From Hymenobacter sp. BT18 (GTDB lineage: Bacteria; Bacteroidota; Bacteroidia; Cytophagales; Hymenobacteraceae): DNA of 64,000 nucleotides. Shown here in pieces: positions 27,660-35,591 of the stretch (the stretch's first letter is position 1; every line of letters begins with the position of its first letter). The notes under the pieces are model-generated. The model was not told the DNA's origin. It ran no database searches and worked only from the letters and a program-made list of their open reading frames with translations. The DNA is taken from assembly GCF_012273015.1 (NCBI RefSeq), contig NZ_CP050954.1, positions 2,108,001-2,172,000 on the forward strand, read 5' to 3'. The translations under genes were made by a program, and so were the position numbers.

Positions 27660-29153
27660 CTACAGGGCCTTCTTGCGCGAGGCCTGGAACTTCTTGATCT
27701 GGGGGTCGATGATTTTCTTGTCGCCGACTACCACAATGGTCATGGCCTCGGGGCGCACGTACTTGCGGGCAGTTTCGCTCACTTGCTGGGGCGTCACGGC
27801 GTTGATGTTCTTTACCTGCTCGGTGAGGTAAGAATCGGGCAAGCCATGCAGCTCCAGGGTGTTGAGCTGGCCGATGATGCCGCCGGGCGTGGAGTTGCGC
27901 AGCACAAACATACCCGACTCGTAGTTCTGGATGCCTTTCAGCTCCTCAGCCGTGGGTGGGGTTTTCTGCAGGCGCTCAATCTCATACACGATTTCCTTGA
28001 GCGAGTTGCCAGTTTCCTGGGTGGTCACGTCGGCGTTCTGGCTCCAGTTGCCGGTGCGGTAGTGCGTTTCGAGGTAGCTATAGGGCGAGTAGGTGTAGCC
28101 CTTGTCTTCCCGAATGTTGCGCGTGATGCGCGAGCCGAAGGAGCCGCCCAGCAGAGAGTTCATCACTCGCGTCCGAATAAAGTCGGGGTGCGAGGGGTCC
28201 ACGGTAGGCAGGCCAATGATGATGGTCGACTGTGGGGCGTTGGGCCGGTCGAGGGTGGTGATGTCGGGGCGGGTCTGGGATTTGGCAATTTCAATGTGCG
28301 GGGCCGGGCCCTTGGGCATGCTTACCCAGGCCTTGGTAATGGCCTCACGCACGGCGGCATTGTCGAACTTGCCAGCCACGAACACGGCCGTGCGCTGGGC
28401 ACCAAACTGCGTCTGGTAGAAGTTCTTCACCTGGGCCAGCGTGAGGGCATCAATTTCGGCGTCGGAGGGAATGGGCCGGCCGTAGGGGTGCGTGCCGTAG
28501 AGCGCAGCCGTGAACTTCTGGCGGGCCTGGGTGCCGGGCTGGGCACGGGCCAAGGCCATCTGACGCTTGAAGTCGGCTTTCACGCGGGCAAACTCGCTTT
28601 CCGGCAGCGTGGGGTGCAGCACCACATCGGCCAGCACCGCCGACAGCTCGGGGGCAAACTCGCTCAGGCAGGAAGCATAGATCTGGGTCTGGTCCATGCC
28701 CACCGACACGCTCAGGTCGCCGCCCATGCGGGCTACCTTGTCGGCCAGCTGCTGGGCCGAGAGCGTGGCAGTGCCTTCGCTCAACAGCTTGCCCAGCAAA
28801 TCGGCTACGCCTACCTGGCCGGCTTCCTCGTGCACGTTGCCGGCCTGAATGGCCACCATCATCGTGACTTTGGGCACCTGCCCGTAGGGCACCAGTTTGG
28901 CCTTCAGGCCGTTGGAAAGCGTAAATTCTTCCTTGGCTGGCAGCTTGAAGTCGCGCGGGGTGCCGCCAGCGGGCGGGGTTTCGCGGGGCGTGCTGGGTGC
29001 AGGCGCAGCCGCGGGAGTTGCGGCTACAGCCGGTTTGGCGGGCGCCGCACCGGTGGTTTTGGTTTTTACCTTGACTTTCGTCTGGGCCAGGGCGGCCGGG
29101 GCGGCGGCCGAAGCCAGGGCCACGCAGAGCAGCCCGTTTACTAGGATTTTCAT
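27660..29153 (-). CDS. M16 family peptidase subunit lacking the zinc motif
   Basis: 497 residues with a signal peptide (ends ALAQ), then an Ala/Pro/Thr/Lys-rich linker (about 25-68), then two M16 halves (about 75-290 and 300-490). Where active M16 proteins have HxxEH, this one has GVADLLGKLLSEGT, so the zinc site is lost. It keeps the second-half features GGSFGSRITRNIREDKGYTYS that close over the substrate. Inferred to be the partner of the active subunit encoded 12 bp upstream, as in mitochondrial-processing-peptidase-like pairs; periplasmic. Confidence 0.88.
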   Translation of the reverse strand: MKILVNGLLCVALASAAAPAALAQTKVKVKTKTTGAAPAKPAVAATPAAAPAPSTPRETPPAGGTPRDFKLPAKEEFTLSNGLKAKLVPYGQVPKVTMMVAIQAGNVHEEAGQVGVADLLGKLLSEGTATLSAQQLADKVARMGGDLSVSVGMDQTQIYASCLSEFAPELSAVLADVVLHPTLPESEFARVKADFKRQMALARAQPGTQARQKFTAALYGTHPYGRPIPSDAEIDALTLAQVKNFYQTQFGAQRTAVFVAGKFDNAAVREAITKAWVSMPKGPAPHIEIAKSQTRPDITTLDRPNAPQSTIIIGLPTVDPSHPDFIRTRVMNSLLGGSFGSRITRNIREDKGYTYSPYSYLETHYRTGNWSQNADVTTQETGNSLKEIVYEIERLQKTPPTAEELKGIQNYESGMFVLRNSTPGGIIGQLNTLELHGLPDSYLTEQVKNINAVTPQQVSETARKYVRPEAMTIVVVGDKKIIDPQIKKFQASRKKAL

Positions 29154-29165
29154 GGCGTGGTTAGG

Positions 29166-30605
29166 TTAGCTTTTGGCCAGTGGGTTGACGATGAGCAAGG
29201 TGCGGTTGGTGGGCCGCAAGTACTCCTGCACGGCGCGCTGCATCACGGCGGGCGTAACTTTGCGGAACTCCGCCTCCAGCTCGTTGATGCGGGCGGGGTT
29301 GTTGTCAAACAAGGCAAACGAGGCCAGCATATCGGCCCGGCCAAAGCCGGAAAGCTGGTCGTAGAGGTTGGAGCGCAGCTTCACCACCGCTAGGTCCAAC
29401 GTGTTCTGGTCGATGCCATCCTTAGCCAGGCGGCTGATTTCCTGATCGAGCACACTTACCACCGAGTCGGATTTCACCGTGTTGTCATACACCAAGTCGC
29501 CCATCCACAGCATAGGGCCGGAGTAGTTGAAGGCGTTGCCGAGGTAGTTGATACCCCCGCTCACGTTGTCGGTGAGGCCGCGCTTCTGCACCATGGCCTG
29601 GTAGAGGCGCGAGTCTTTGCCCTGCAGCATAATCTGGTCGAGCAGGATGAGGGCATAGTACTCCGGCGTGTTCCGGTCGGGCATGTGGTAGGCAAAGGCC
29701 AGGGCCGGCTTGGTGGCCAGCTTGTCGTCCTTGGTGAAGCGCTGCTCCTTTTCCTGGCGGGGCTCCGTGATGTCGGGCTTGGGCGGCTGGGTAGCGGCCG
29801 GAATGTTGGCGAAGTACTTCTCTATCCAGGCTTTGGCCTCAGCGGGCTCAAAGTCGCCCGTAATGGCCAGGGCCGCGTTGTTGGGCGCGTAGTAGGTTTT
29901 GAAGAAGGCCTGCGCGTCGGGCAGGGTAGCCGCGTCCAGGTCTTTCAGGTCGCCGTAGAAGTTGTGGGCGTTGTTCCAGTTTTTGTTGGCGTACTGGGGC
30001 ATGTCCAGCCACGGAAAGCCGCCGTAGGGCTGGTTGAGCACGTTCACGCGCACCTCGTTTTTCACCACACCCTGCTGGTTGGTCAGGCTAGCCTGGTTGA
30101 TGGCGAGGCCGCGCATCCGGTCGGCTTCGGCCCAGAGCATGGTTTCAAGCTTGTGGGCGGGCACTATCTCGAAGTAGTTGGTGAAGTCGAAGCGGGTAGA
30201 GCCGTTGAGCGTGCCCCCGTTTTTCTGCACCAGCTGGATGAACTCCATCTTGCCCAGGTTCTGGGAGCCCTGGAACATAAGGTGCTCAAACAAGTGGGCG
30301 TAGCCCGTCCGGTCCCGGGGCTCGTTGCGGAAGCCCACGTTGTAGTAGGCCGCCACGGTAGCTGTGGGCGCGGTGTGGTCGGGCGAGAGTACCACCTTCA
30401 GGCCGTTGGGCAGGGTGTAGTACTCCACCGGAATCTGGAACGATGATGCCGCCGGAGCGGCGGGGGCTGCCGGAGTAGCTGTTGCCACGGGCGTTGAGGC
30501 CGGGGTATTCACAACGGATGTAGCCTTAGGGCTGCACGCGCCCAGCACAGCCAGCAGGGCTGCCGTGCCCCATACCGACCCACGGTCGGATATGCGTGTT
30601 TTCAT
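29166..30605 (-). CDS. M16 family zinc peptidase (active subunit), lipoprotein
   Basis: 479 residues. Lipoprotein signal ending VLGAC (Cys24), a Thr/Pro/Ala linker, then the M16 domain with HLFEHLMFQG (HxxEH zinc motif, about 104-108) and the distal Glu about 76 residues later in QQGVVKNEVRV. The C-terminal half has NPEYYALILLDQIMLQG-type sequence. Predicted to degrade peptides at the periplasmic face together with the inactive-like partner downstream (12-bp gap, same operon). Confidence 0.92.
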   Translation of the reverse strand: MKTRISDRGSVWGTAALLAVLGACSPKATSVVNTPASTPVATATPAAPAAPAASSFQIPVEYYTLPNGLKVVLSPDHTAPTATVAAYYNVGFRNEPRDRTGYAHLFEHLMFQGSQNLGKMEFIQLVQKNGGTLNGSTRFDFTNYFEIVPAHKLETMLWAEADRMRGLAINQASLTNQQGVVKNEVRVNVLNQPYGGFPWLDMPQYANKNWNNAHNFYGDLKDLDAATLPDAQAFFKTYYAPNNAALAITGDFEPAEAKAWIEKYFANIPAATQPPKPDITEPRQEKEQRFTKDDKLATKPALAFAYHMPDRNTPEYYALILLDQIMLQGKDSRLYQAMVQKRGLTDNVSGGINYLGNAFNYSGPMLWMGDLVYDNTVKSDSVVSVLDQEISRLAKDGIDQNTLDLAVVKLRSNLYDQLSGFGRADMLASFALFDNNPARINELEAEFRKVTPAVMQRAVQEYLRPTNRTLLIVNPLAKS

Positions 30606-30697
30606 AGAAGAGAGGTTAGGGTGAACGATGCGTGGAAACTGGTCCTCAACCTACAAAATCTTCTACAAACGACCGGTAGTATCCTACCTGTTAGGGT

Positions 30698-32032
30698 CTA
30701 CTTCTCCACTTTGAGCGTGGCAGGGCGGCCGGTTAGCTCAAACATTTCACCGTGGGGCACCATGGTTATCTGCCCAAACTCCCGAATCATCATCTTATAG
30801 CTCTCTCCCACCGGCCGGATTTTGCGGTCGAGGTCGTAGAGGCCGCAGGCATTCACGGAAAGGCGCTTCTCGGCCAGGCTGATGTCCCAATCGAGCTGGT
30901 CGAGCAAGGAGTACCAGGTGAAGCCCACCACCGGCACGCCGTCCTGGCGGATGCGCTGCACGTTCACCCACTGCTTCCAGAGCCAGCACTCGGCATCTTT
31001 GGCGTTGAAGGTGTTGGTTTCGGTGTGCATCACGGGCTTGCGGTACCGTTCGTAGTACTGCTTGGTCATGGTGTACCAGCCCAGCACGTCCTCGGCCGCG
31101 CACCAGTTGCCGTCGGGCTTGATAATCCGTTCGTTGCGGCCGTAATAGTCGTTGCCCATGATCTGATAACCGGGCGGCTCTCCGGCCATAAACCACTCCA
31201 GCTCGTCGCGGGTAAGGCCGTTGTCGAGGCAGTACAGCAGCACTTCCGAGTCGATAGTGTGGGCGTAGAGCAGGTCGAGGGAAAGAAACCGCAGCTTGTT
31301 TTGCAGCCGGATTTCGGGGCTTTGCACGGCGCGCATCTCGTGGATGTACTCCGCCGATTCACTCTGCACAATCACGCAGTCGGGCCGGTGCTTGGCTATC
31401 TGCTGGTTGCCCATGATGCTGGCCGCCGTAATGTGCTTCATGGCCGTGATGAAGGCGCGGTCATCCTTTAATTGCTCGTTCCAGATACCATCCTTGGCGG
31501 AGGCCCGGGCCGTCACGTAAATTTCGTTGACCGGCGTATAGAACCGCACCCAGGGGTAGCGCCGGGCTACGGCCCCACAGTACTCGGCAAAATGCACCGG
31601 CAGCTCGGGGTTCTGGAAATTACCCACCCAATCGGGCACGCCAAAGTGCATCAGATCCAGAATGGGCGTGATACCCAGGCGCTTGATTTCGGCCATGGCC
31701 TTATCGGCAAACTCCCAGTCGAATTGGCCGGGAGCCTTATGAATGAGGTAGTACGGCAGGTTGTAGCGCAGCACCTTCAGGCCCAGCTCCCGCACCAGCG
31801 CGAGGTCTTCCTGGTAGCGGTTGTAGTGGTCGGTTTCAGCCAGCAAGTCGCGCCGGATGGTACCATTGGCAATAGTAGGGTACGAGCATTCGATGCCCGT
31901 GGCAAACATGAAGTTGCCGGGCAGGTTGGTGGGCAGGCCGGAGCCGTCGTGCCCGGCCGCGCCGCCGTACTCGTCGCCCTCGTAGGAGCCGTGGCCGAAG
32001 TGCTGCTTTATATGGGAGAGGAAGGATTTCAT
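30698..32032 (-). CDS. family 1-like glycoside hydrolase (beta-glucosidase-like)
   Basis: 444 residues, no signal peptide, so probably cytoplasmic. Clan GH-A barrel: FATGIECSYPTI near the start, LDLMHFGVPDWVG (beta-strand 3), FYTPVNEIYVTA with the acid/base Glu, and KPVMHTETNTFNAKD with the candidate nucleophile Glu, then GFTWYSLLDQLDWDISL. These parallel the NEP and ENG motifs of GH1 but are diverged (NEI, ETN), so substrate and even retained activity are uncertain. It lies 14 bp after the GMC gene and is the last gene of that operon. Confidence 0.8.
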   Translation of the reverse strand: MKSFLSHIKQHFGHGSYEGDEYGGAAGHDGSGLPTNLPGNFMFATGIECSYPTIANGTIRRDLLAETDHYNRYQEDLALVRELGLKVLRYNLPYYLIHKAPGQFDWEFADKAMAEIKRLGITPILDLMHFGVPDWVGNFQNPELPVHFAEYCGAVARRYPWVRFYTPVNEIYVTARASAKDGIWNEQLKDDRAFITAMKHITAASIMGNQQIAKHRPDCVIVQSESAEYIHEMRAVQSPEIRLQNKLRFLSLDLLYAHTIDSEVLLYCLDNGLTRDELEWFMAGEPPGYQIMGNDYYGRNERIIKPDGNWCAAEDVLGWYTMTKQYYERYRKPVMHTETNTFNAKDAECWLWKQWVNVQRIRQDGVPVVGFTWYSLLDQLDWDISLAEKRLSVNACGLYDLDRKIRPVGESYKMMIREFGQITMVPHGEMFELTGRPATLKVEK

Positions 32033-32037
32033 ATTGG

Positions 32038-32052
32038 AGCTGTTAGCTACCG
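32038..32052. repeat. short heptad repeat at the GMC/GH1 junction
   Basis: GCTGTTA (32039-32045) and GCTACCG (32046-32052) on the plus strand, two units of the G-Y-T-N-N-Y-R heptad family, covering the stop codon of the GMC gene (32047-32049). The 11-mer AGCTGTTAGCT also begins the metH-metF repeat. Confidence 0.5.
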
Positions 32053-33723
32053 CAGGCTGGCCAGAAACTTATCGGCGGTGCGCAGGCTGAGGGCCATGAT
32101 GGTAAGGGCCGGGTTGACGCTGAGGGCGCTGGGAAACACGGAGTTGTCGCAGATATAGAGGTTGGGCACGTCGAAGGCCCGGCCATCGGGGTTTACTACC
32201 GCGTCGTCGCCGCTGAGGCCCATACGCGCCGTGCCAATCACGTGGGCATACCGCTCGAAAGCCCAGATGTCGGTAGCCCCGGCGGCTTCCCAGATCTGGC
32301 GCATCAGCTGCTCGGCGTGGCGGTTCATGCGCTGCTCGTTTTCCTGGGCCGTGAAGTGCAGGCGGGGTTTGGGCAGGCCGCGCGCATCCTTCTCCTCGCT
32401 AAGCTCCAGGAAGTTGGCTTTGTGCGGGAGACAGTCCCCCAGGATGTTAATGCCGGCAATGTGGTTGTAGCTGCGCATATAGTTGCGCAGGGCCTGGCCC
32501 CAGAGCTTGCGCTGGCGCACCATCTGGGTGGCAAAGGTCACGGGCATCACCCCGATGCTCTGCAGCAGGTAGCCGCCCGCGAAGTCAGCGTTTTTGGGCC
32601 GGTGCGTGTCCTCGGAAATCAAGCCACCCGGAATGCCTTTGTAGGGGCGGATGTCTTCCGGGAATGTGCCCCACACCTGCATGCCGGGGTGGGCCATAAA
32701 GTTCTTGCCCACGTGGCCACTGTTCAGGGCCAGCTCGTTGAGCATAAGCAGGCGGGGCGTTTCTACGGCTCCGGCGCACAAGAAGAGGTGGCGGCAACGC
32801 TGGCGCACTGTCTGTCCATACTGCTCGTACACCACACCCGTCACCCGCCCAGTAGCGTCGCGCTCAATCTCCGTCACAAAGGCATCGGCCCTGATTTCGG
32901 CCCCGTAGCTTTCGGCCAGGGGCAGGAAGGTGACGTCCATGCTGGCCTTGGCTCCGCGGTTGCAGCCCGCCTGGCAGAAGCCCCGGTTGGTGCAGGCCTC
33001 GCGCCAGCCTATGCCCTCCTGGTAGTAGCGCGCCGACAGCGCCGCATTGGCCGCCGGCGAAGTCTGAATTCCCAGTTGAGCACAGGCCCTTTGCATGAGT
33101 TGGGCGGCGCCGTTCAGGGGCAGCGGCGCCAGTGGGTAGCCTTTGCGGCGGCCCGGGTTCCAGGGGTACGGGGTAGGCCCGCTGATGCCCAGGAAGTGTT
33201 CCAGCTCCTCATAGTAAGGCTCTAGTTCCTCGATGCCAAACGGCCAGTCGACACCCTGGCCGAAGTCGCGGTGCAGGGTGAGGTCGTCGGCGTGGGCGCG
33301 GGGCGTGTAGGCGGTGTAGTGCAGGGTAGAGCCGCCCACGCCGGTGCCCGAGTTGTTTTTGCCGAAAGCCACCGGGTTTTGGCCCGCCGACAGCCGCTCG
33401 TCGTTCCAGAACAGGAAGTTTTGGGCTTTTTCGTCAGTGGCATAGTCGCGGGCCGGGTCGCGGCGGGGACCGGCTTCCAGGGCCACCACTTTCAGGCCGG
33501 CCATGGCGAGGCGCGCTAGCAGCGGGGCCCCACCTGCACCCGTGCCAATCACCACGCAGTCGACTATCTCATTTGGCTCAGGCAGCGGCGCGGGCTGTTC
33601 CAGCTCAGTTGGATCTGTAGCTGGTGCGGCGTTTTCGACCAGAATGCTTTTCAGCAGCGGGTCCTGTATTTCCGGCTTAGTGGGATTCAGTACGCCTTCT
33701 TCCAGTACTTCTTCGTCGGGCAT
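32047..33723 (-). CDS. GMC family oxidoreductase (large subunit of a sugar/alcohol dehydrogenase)
   Basis: 558 residues from ATG 33723 (MPDEEVLEEG); no signal peptide. FAD-binding motif VVIGTGAGGAPLLARLA (about 56-72) with VALEAGP; SGTGVGGSTLHYTAYT (flavin loop); a cysteine-bearing stretch CTNRGFCQAGCNRGAKAS typical of gluconate/2-keto-gluconate-type enzymes; and the C-terminal HVIGTARMG with NPALTIMALSLRTAD. It oxidises a hydroxyl, probably of a sugar or glycoside. Preceded by a subunit-3-like gene, as in membrane-bound gluconate 2-dehydrogenases. No cytochrome c subunit is adjacent. Confidence 0.9.
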   Translation of the reverse strand: MPDEEVLEEGVLNPTKPEIQDPLLKSILVENAAPATDPTELEQPAPLPEPNEIVDCVVIGTGAGGAPLLARLAMAGLKVVALEAGPRRDPARDYATDEKAQNFLFWNDERLSAGQNPVAFGKNNSGTGVGGSTLHYTAYTPRAHADDLTLHRDFGQGVDWPFGIEELEPYYEELEHFLGISGPTPYPWNPGRRKGYPLAPLPLNGAAQLMQRACAQLGIQTSPAANAALSARYYQEGIGWREACTNRGFCQAGCNRGAKASMDVTFLPLAESYGAEIRADAFVTEIERDATGRVTGVVYEQYGQTVRQRCRHLFLCAGAVETPRLLMLNELALNSGHVGKNFMAHPGMQVWGTFPEDIRPYKGIPGGLISEDTHRPKNADFAGGYLLQSIGVMPVTFATQMVRQRKLWGQALRNYMRSYNHIAGINILGDCLPHKANFLELSEEKDARGLPKPRLHFTAQENEQRMNRHAEQLMRQIWEAAGATDIWAFERYAHVIGTARMGLSGDDAVVNPDGRAFDVPNLYICDNSVFPSALSVNPALTIMALSLRTADKFLASLR

Positions 33724-33728
33724 GAGGG

Positions 33729-33749
33729 GGCAATTACTAGTTACTAATT
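33729..33749. repeat. heptad repeat at the subunit 3/GMC junction
   Basis: Plus strand ATTACTA (33734-33740) then GTTACTA (33741-33747): two 7-nt units of the G-Y-T-N-N-Y-R type. It is also an imperfect 20-bp palindrome. It contains the stop codon of the subunit 3 gene (33737-33739) and ends just before the GMC start. Confidence 0.55.
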
Positions 33750-34336
33750 GGATCAGGTTCCCGGTCTTCGAGTTCGTCAAGACCGATACGCTGCCAGCCG
33801 GGCCCATCGGCCATGCCCACGTACCCAATTTCTTCCTGGGCCAGCGGATGGGCATAGTAGTTTTCGGTTAGCTCCGCCAGCAAATCCTCAAAAAAGCGGC
33901 TTTGCGGAACTGCTTTCCAGTTTTCGCCCGGCGCGGTGCCGGCGGCCACTTGCTCCAGTACTGCATCCTGCTCAGCATCATTCAGGGCTACAAACAGCTG
34001 CTGAAACTGCGCCTGGGCAGCCTGGTTGATGCCACCCAGCCCCAGCCGGAAAGCTTCCCGGTCGGGCGGCATAGCGTCGTAGCGCCAACCGTCAGCCAAG
34101 CCTGCGGCCAGTCGTTTGTCGATGCCCAGCGCCAGCGCTATGGGCTCGTCGCGCTCCGGCTGCGGAAAAATGCGGGCCGCCACGGCTTCCAATAAGGCAT
34201 AAGTAGCCGTGTCGAAGAACTGGGGCGCATGGTCGGCGGCCGAAACCAGCCGGGCTTCCAGCGCCGCGCGGGTAGCCGGCGTTACAAGGTCGGTGGAAAG
34301 CATGGCGCGAACGGTGCCTGCGGGATACTGGGGCAT
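33737..34336 (-). CDS. gluconate 2-dehydrogenase subunit 3-like protein
   Basis: 199 residues from ATG 34336. The body (FFDTATYALLEAVAARIFPQPE, then FQQLFVALNDAEQDAVLEQVA and FFEDLLAELTENYYAHPLAQEEIGYVGM) matches the gluconate 2-dehydrogenase subunit 3 family (PF13618). No twin-arginine or other export signal is visible at this start. The GMC gene starts 13 bp after its stop, so the two products probably form one enzyme. Confidence 0.88.
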   Translation of the reverse strand: MPQYPAGTVRAMLSTDLVTPATRAALEARLVSAADHAPQFFDTATYALLEAVAARIFPQPERDEPIALALGIDKRLAAGLADGWRYDAMPPDREAFRLGLGGINQAAQAQFQQLFVALNDAEQDAVLEQVAAGTAPGENWKAVPQSRFFEDLLAELTENYYAHPLAQEEIGYVGMADGPGWQRIGLDELEDREPDPISN

Positions 34337-34410
34337 GGGAAAGGATGCGGCGGTAAGGACGAGCTTATAGCAGTACCGCCGGCTTGGTTTAAAGGTTGTT
34401 GGATAAGCAA

Positions 34411-34450
34411 AAAAGAAGTACCTCCCCTACCCGGGAAAGCACTTCTTTTC
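34411..34450 (-). terminator. intrinsic terminator of the H1-tailed SDR gene
   Basis: AAAGAAGT (34412-34419) and ACTTCTTT (34441-34448) pair around a C-rich loop, with a T-run on the minus strand, about 20 bp after the SDR stop codon. Confidence 0.7.
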
Positions 34451-34471
34451 TGCGACAGGGCGCTGCTTGGG

Positions 34472-35455
34472 CTACTGGTCGCTGCTCAGCTTACCGCCCG
34501 TGACGTGTACCAGGGAGCCGGTCATAAACGAGCCATCCTGGGAAGCCAGCAGCACATAGGCCGGAGCCAGTTCCTCGGGCTGCCCCGGCCGGGCCAGGGC
34601 TACCTCGTAGCCGAACTTTTCAACTTCCTCCTGCGGCATGGTACCGGGGATGTTAGGCGTCCAGACCGGGCCGGGCACTACGCAGTTCACCCGGATGCCC
34701 CGCTCGCCCAGGTGCGTGGCCAGGCTTTTGGTGAAGGCATGAATGGCCGACTTGGTGGCCGTGTAATCAATGAGCAGCGGGTTGCCGGTGAGGCCCACAA
34801 TGCTGCCGGTGTTGATGATGCAGTCGTCCTTGGTGAAGTGCGGGACGGCGGCCTGCGCCATCCAGATATAGCCTAGGATGTTGGTGTCGAAGGTGCGACG
34901 GATCTGCTCCTCGGGAATGTCTTCAAACTTCTCCTGCGCCATCTGAAACGCGGCGTTGTTGACGAGGATGTTCAACCCGCCCAGTTCGGCGCGGGTGCGG
35001 CGCACGGCCTGTCGGCACTGCTCCGGGTCACGCACATCCAGCTGCAGCAGCAGGCAGCGGCGCTGCTGGGCTTCTACCAGGCGCTTGGTTTCTTCGGCGT
35101 CCACCTGGTTTTCGTTGAAAAGCACGGCTACATGAGCACCTTCCATGGCAAAGGCCACGGCCACGGCCCGCCCAATTCCGGAGTCAGCCCCGGTGATTAG
35201 GGCAATTTTATCCTGGAGCTTGCCGGCCGCCCGGTAGGTGCTGAAGTTCATGCCCGGTTGCAGCTTCATATCGGCTTGCTTGGCCGGGTAAGGCAGCTTT
35301 TGGGCGTGCTGCTTCATGTCCTTGGCGGTGGGGCGCTTTACGGGCTTGGGTGCTTCGGCCGCAGCCTGAGCGGCTTTTTTGGCGGCGGGTGTAGCGGCCG
35401 TTTTAACTGGGGCGGCAGCGGCCGGCGTTTTAGTAGTGGTTTTTTTGGCAGCCAT
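34472..35455 (-). CDS. SDR family oxidoreductase with Lys/Ala-rich N-terminal tail
   Basis: 327 residues. Residues about 1-45 are a Lys/Ala/Pro/Thr tail like histone H1 tails (MAAKKTTTKTP, TPAAKKAAQAA). The rest is a classical SDR close to the YghA/YdaD general-stress group: ITGADSGIGRAVA, NNAAFQ, TGSIVGLTGNPLLIDYTATKSAIHAFTKSLA (catalytic Ser, Tyr, Lys) and GSLVHVTGGK. Those relatives carry a 40-50 residue N-terminal extension with PxPAKQxDMxxxP, seen here as YPAKQADMKLQPG. The basic tail may allow DNA or polyanion binding (inference). Own terminator at 34411. Confidence 0.88.
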   Translation of the reverse strand: MAAKKTTTKTPAAAAPVKTAATPAAKKAAQAAAEAPKPVKRPTAKDMKQHAQKLPYPAKQADMKLQPGMNFSTYRAAGKLQDKIALITGADSGIGRAVAVAFAMEGAHVAVLFNENQVDAEETKRLVEAQQRRCLLLQLDVRDPEQCRQAVRRTRAELGGLNILVNNAAFQMAQEKFEDIPEEQIRRTFDTNILGYIWMAQAAVPHFTKDDCIINTGSIVGLTGNPLLIDYTATKSAIHAFTKSLATHLGERGIRVNCVVPGPVWTPNIPGTMPQEEVEKFGYEVALARPGQPEELAPAYVLLASQDGSFMTGSLVHVTGGKLSSDQ

Positions 35456-35534
35456 ACATACGCGGAAAGATGGTAGAGCTCCTCCATACGCAGATTTCTG
35501 CGGGGAAGCCGCTCAACAGCAGAAACACGAACAG

Positions 35535-35569
35535 AAAAGCCCTTTCCTGCCAGGCAGAAAAGGGCTTTT
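35535..35569 (-). terminator. intrinsic terminator of the OYE gene
   Basis: AAAAGCCCTTT (35535-35545) and AAAGGGCTTTT (35559-35569) pair perfectly; T-rich on the minus strand, 23 bp after the OYE stop codon. The symmetric A/T ends would also let it work on the plus strand. Confidence 0.85.
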
Positions 35570-35591
35570 GCTTACGTAGGTTGCCAGGTGC

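Noticed and set aside
27561-29144. A 527-codon plus-strand frame opposite the M16 partner gene
   Set aside because: His/Gly/Val-rich shadow frame; the minus strand encodes a recognisable two-domain M16 protein with signal peptide.
32047-34336. A classic three-subunit gluconate dehydrogenase
   Set aside because: No cytochrome c subunit gene is adjacent and no Tat signal is visible on subunit 3, so only a related two-subunit enzyme is claimed.
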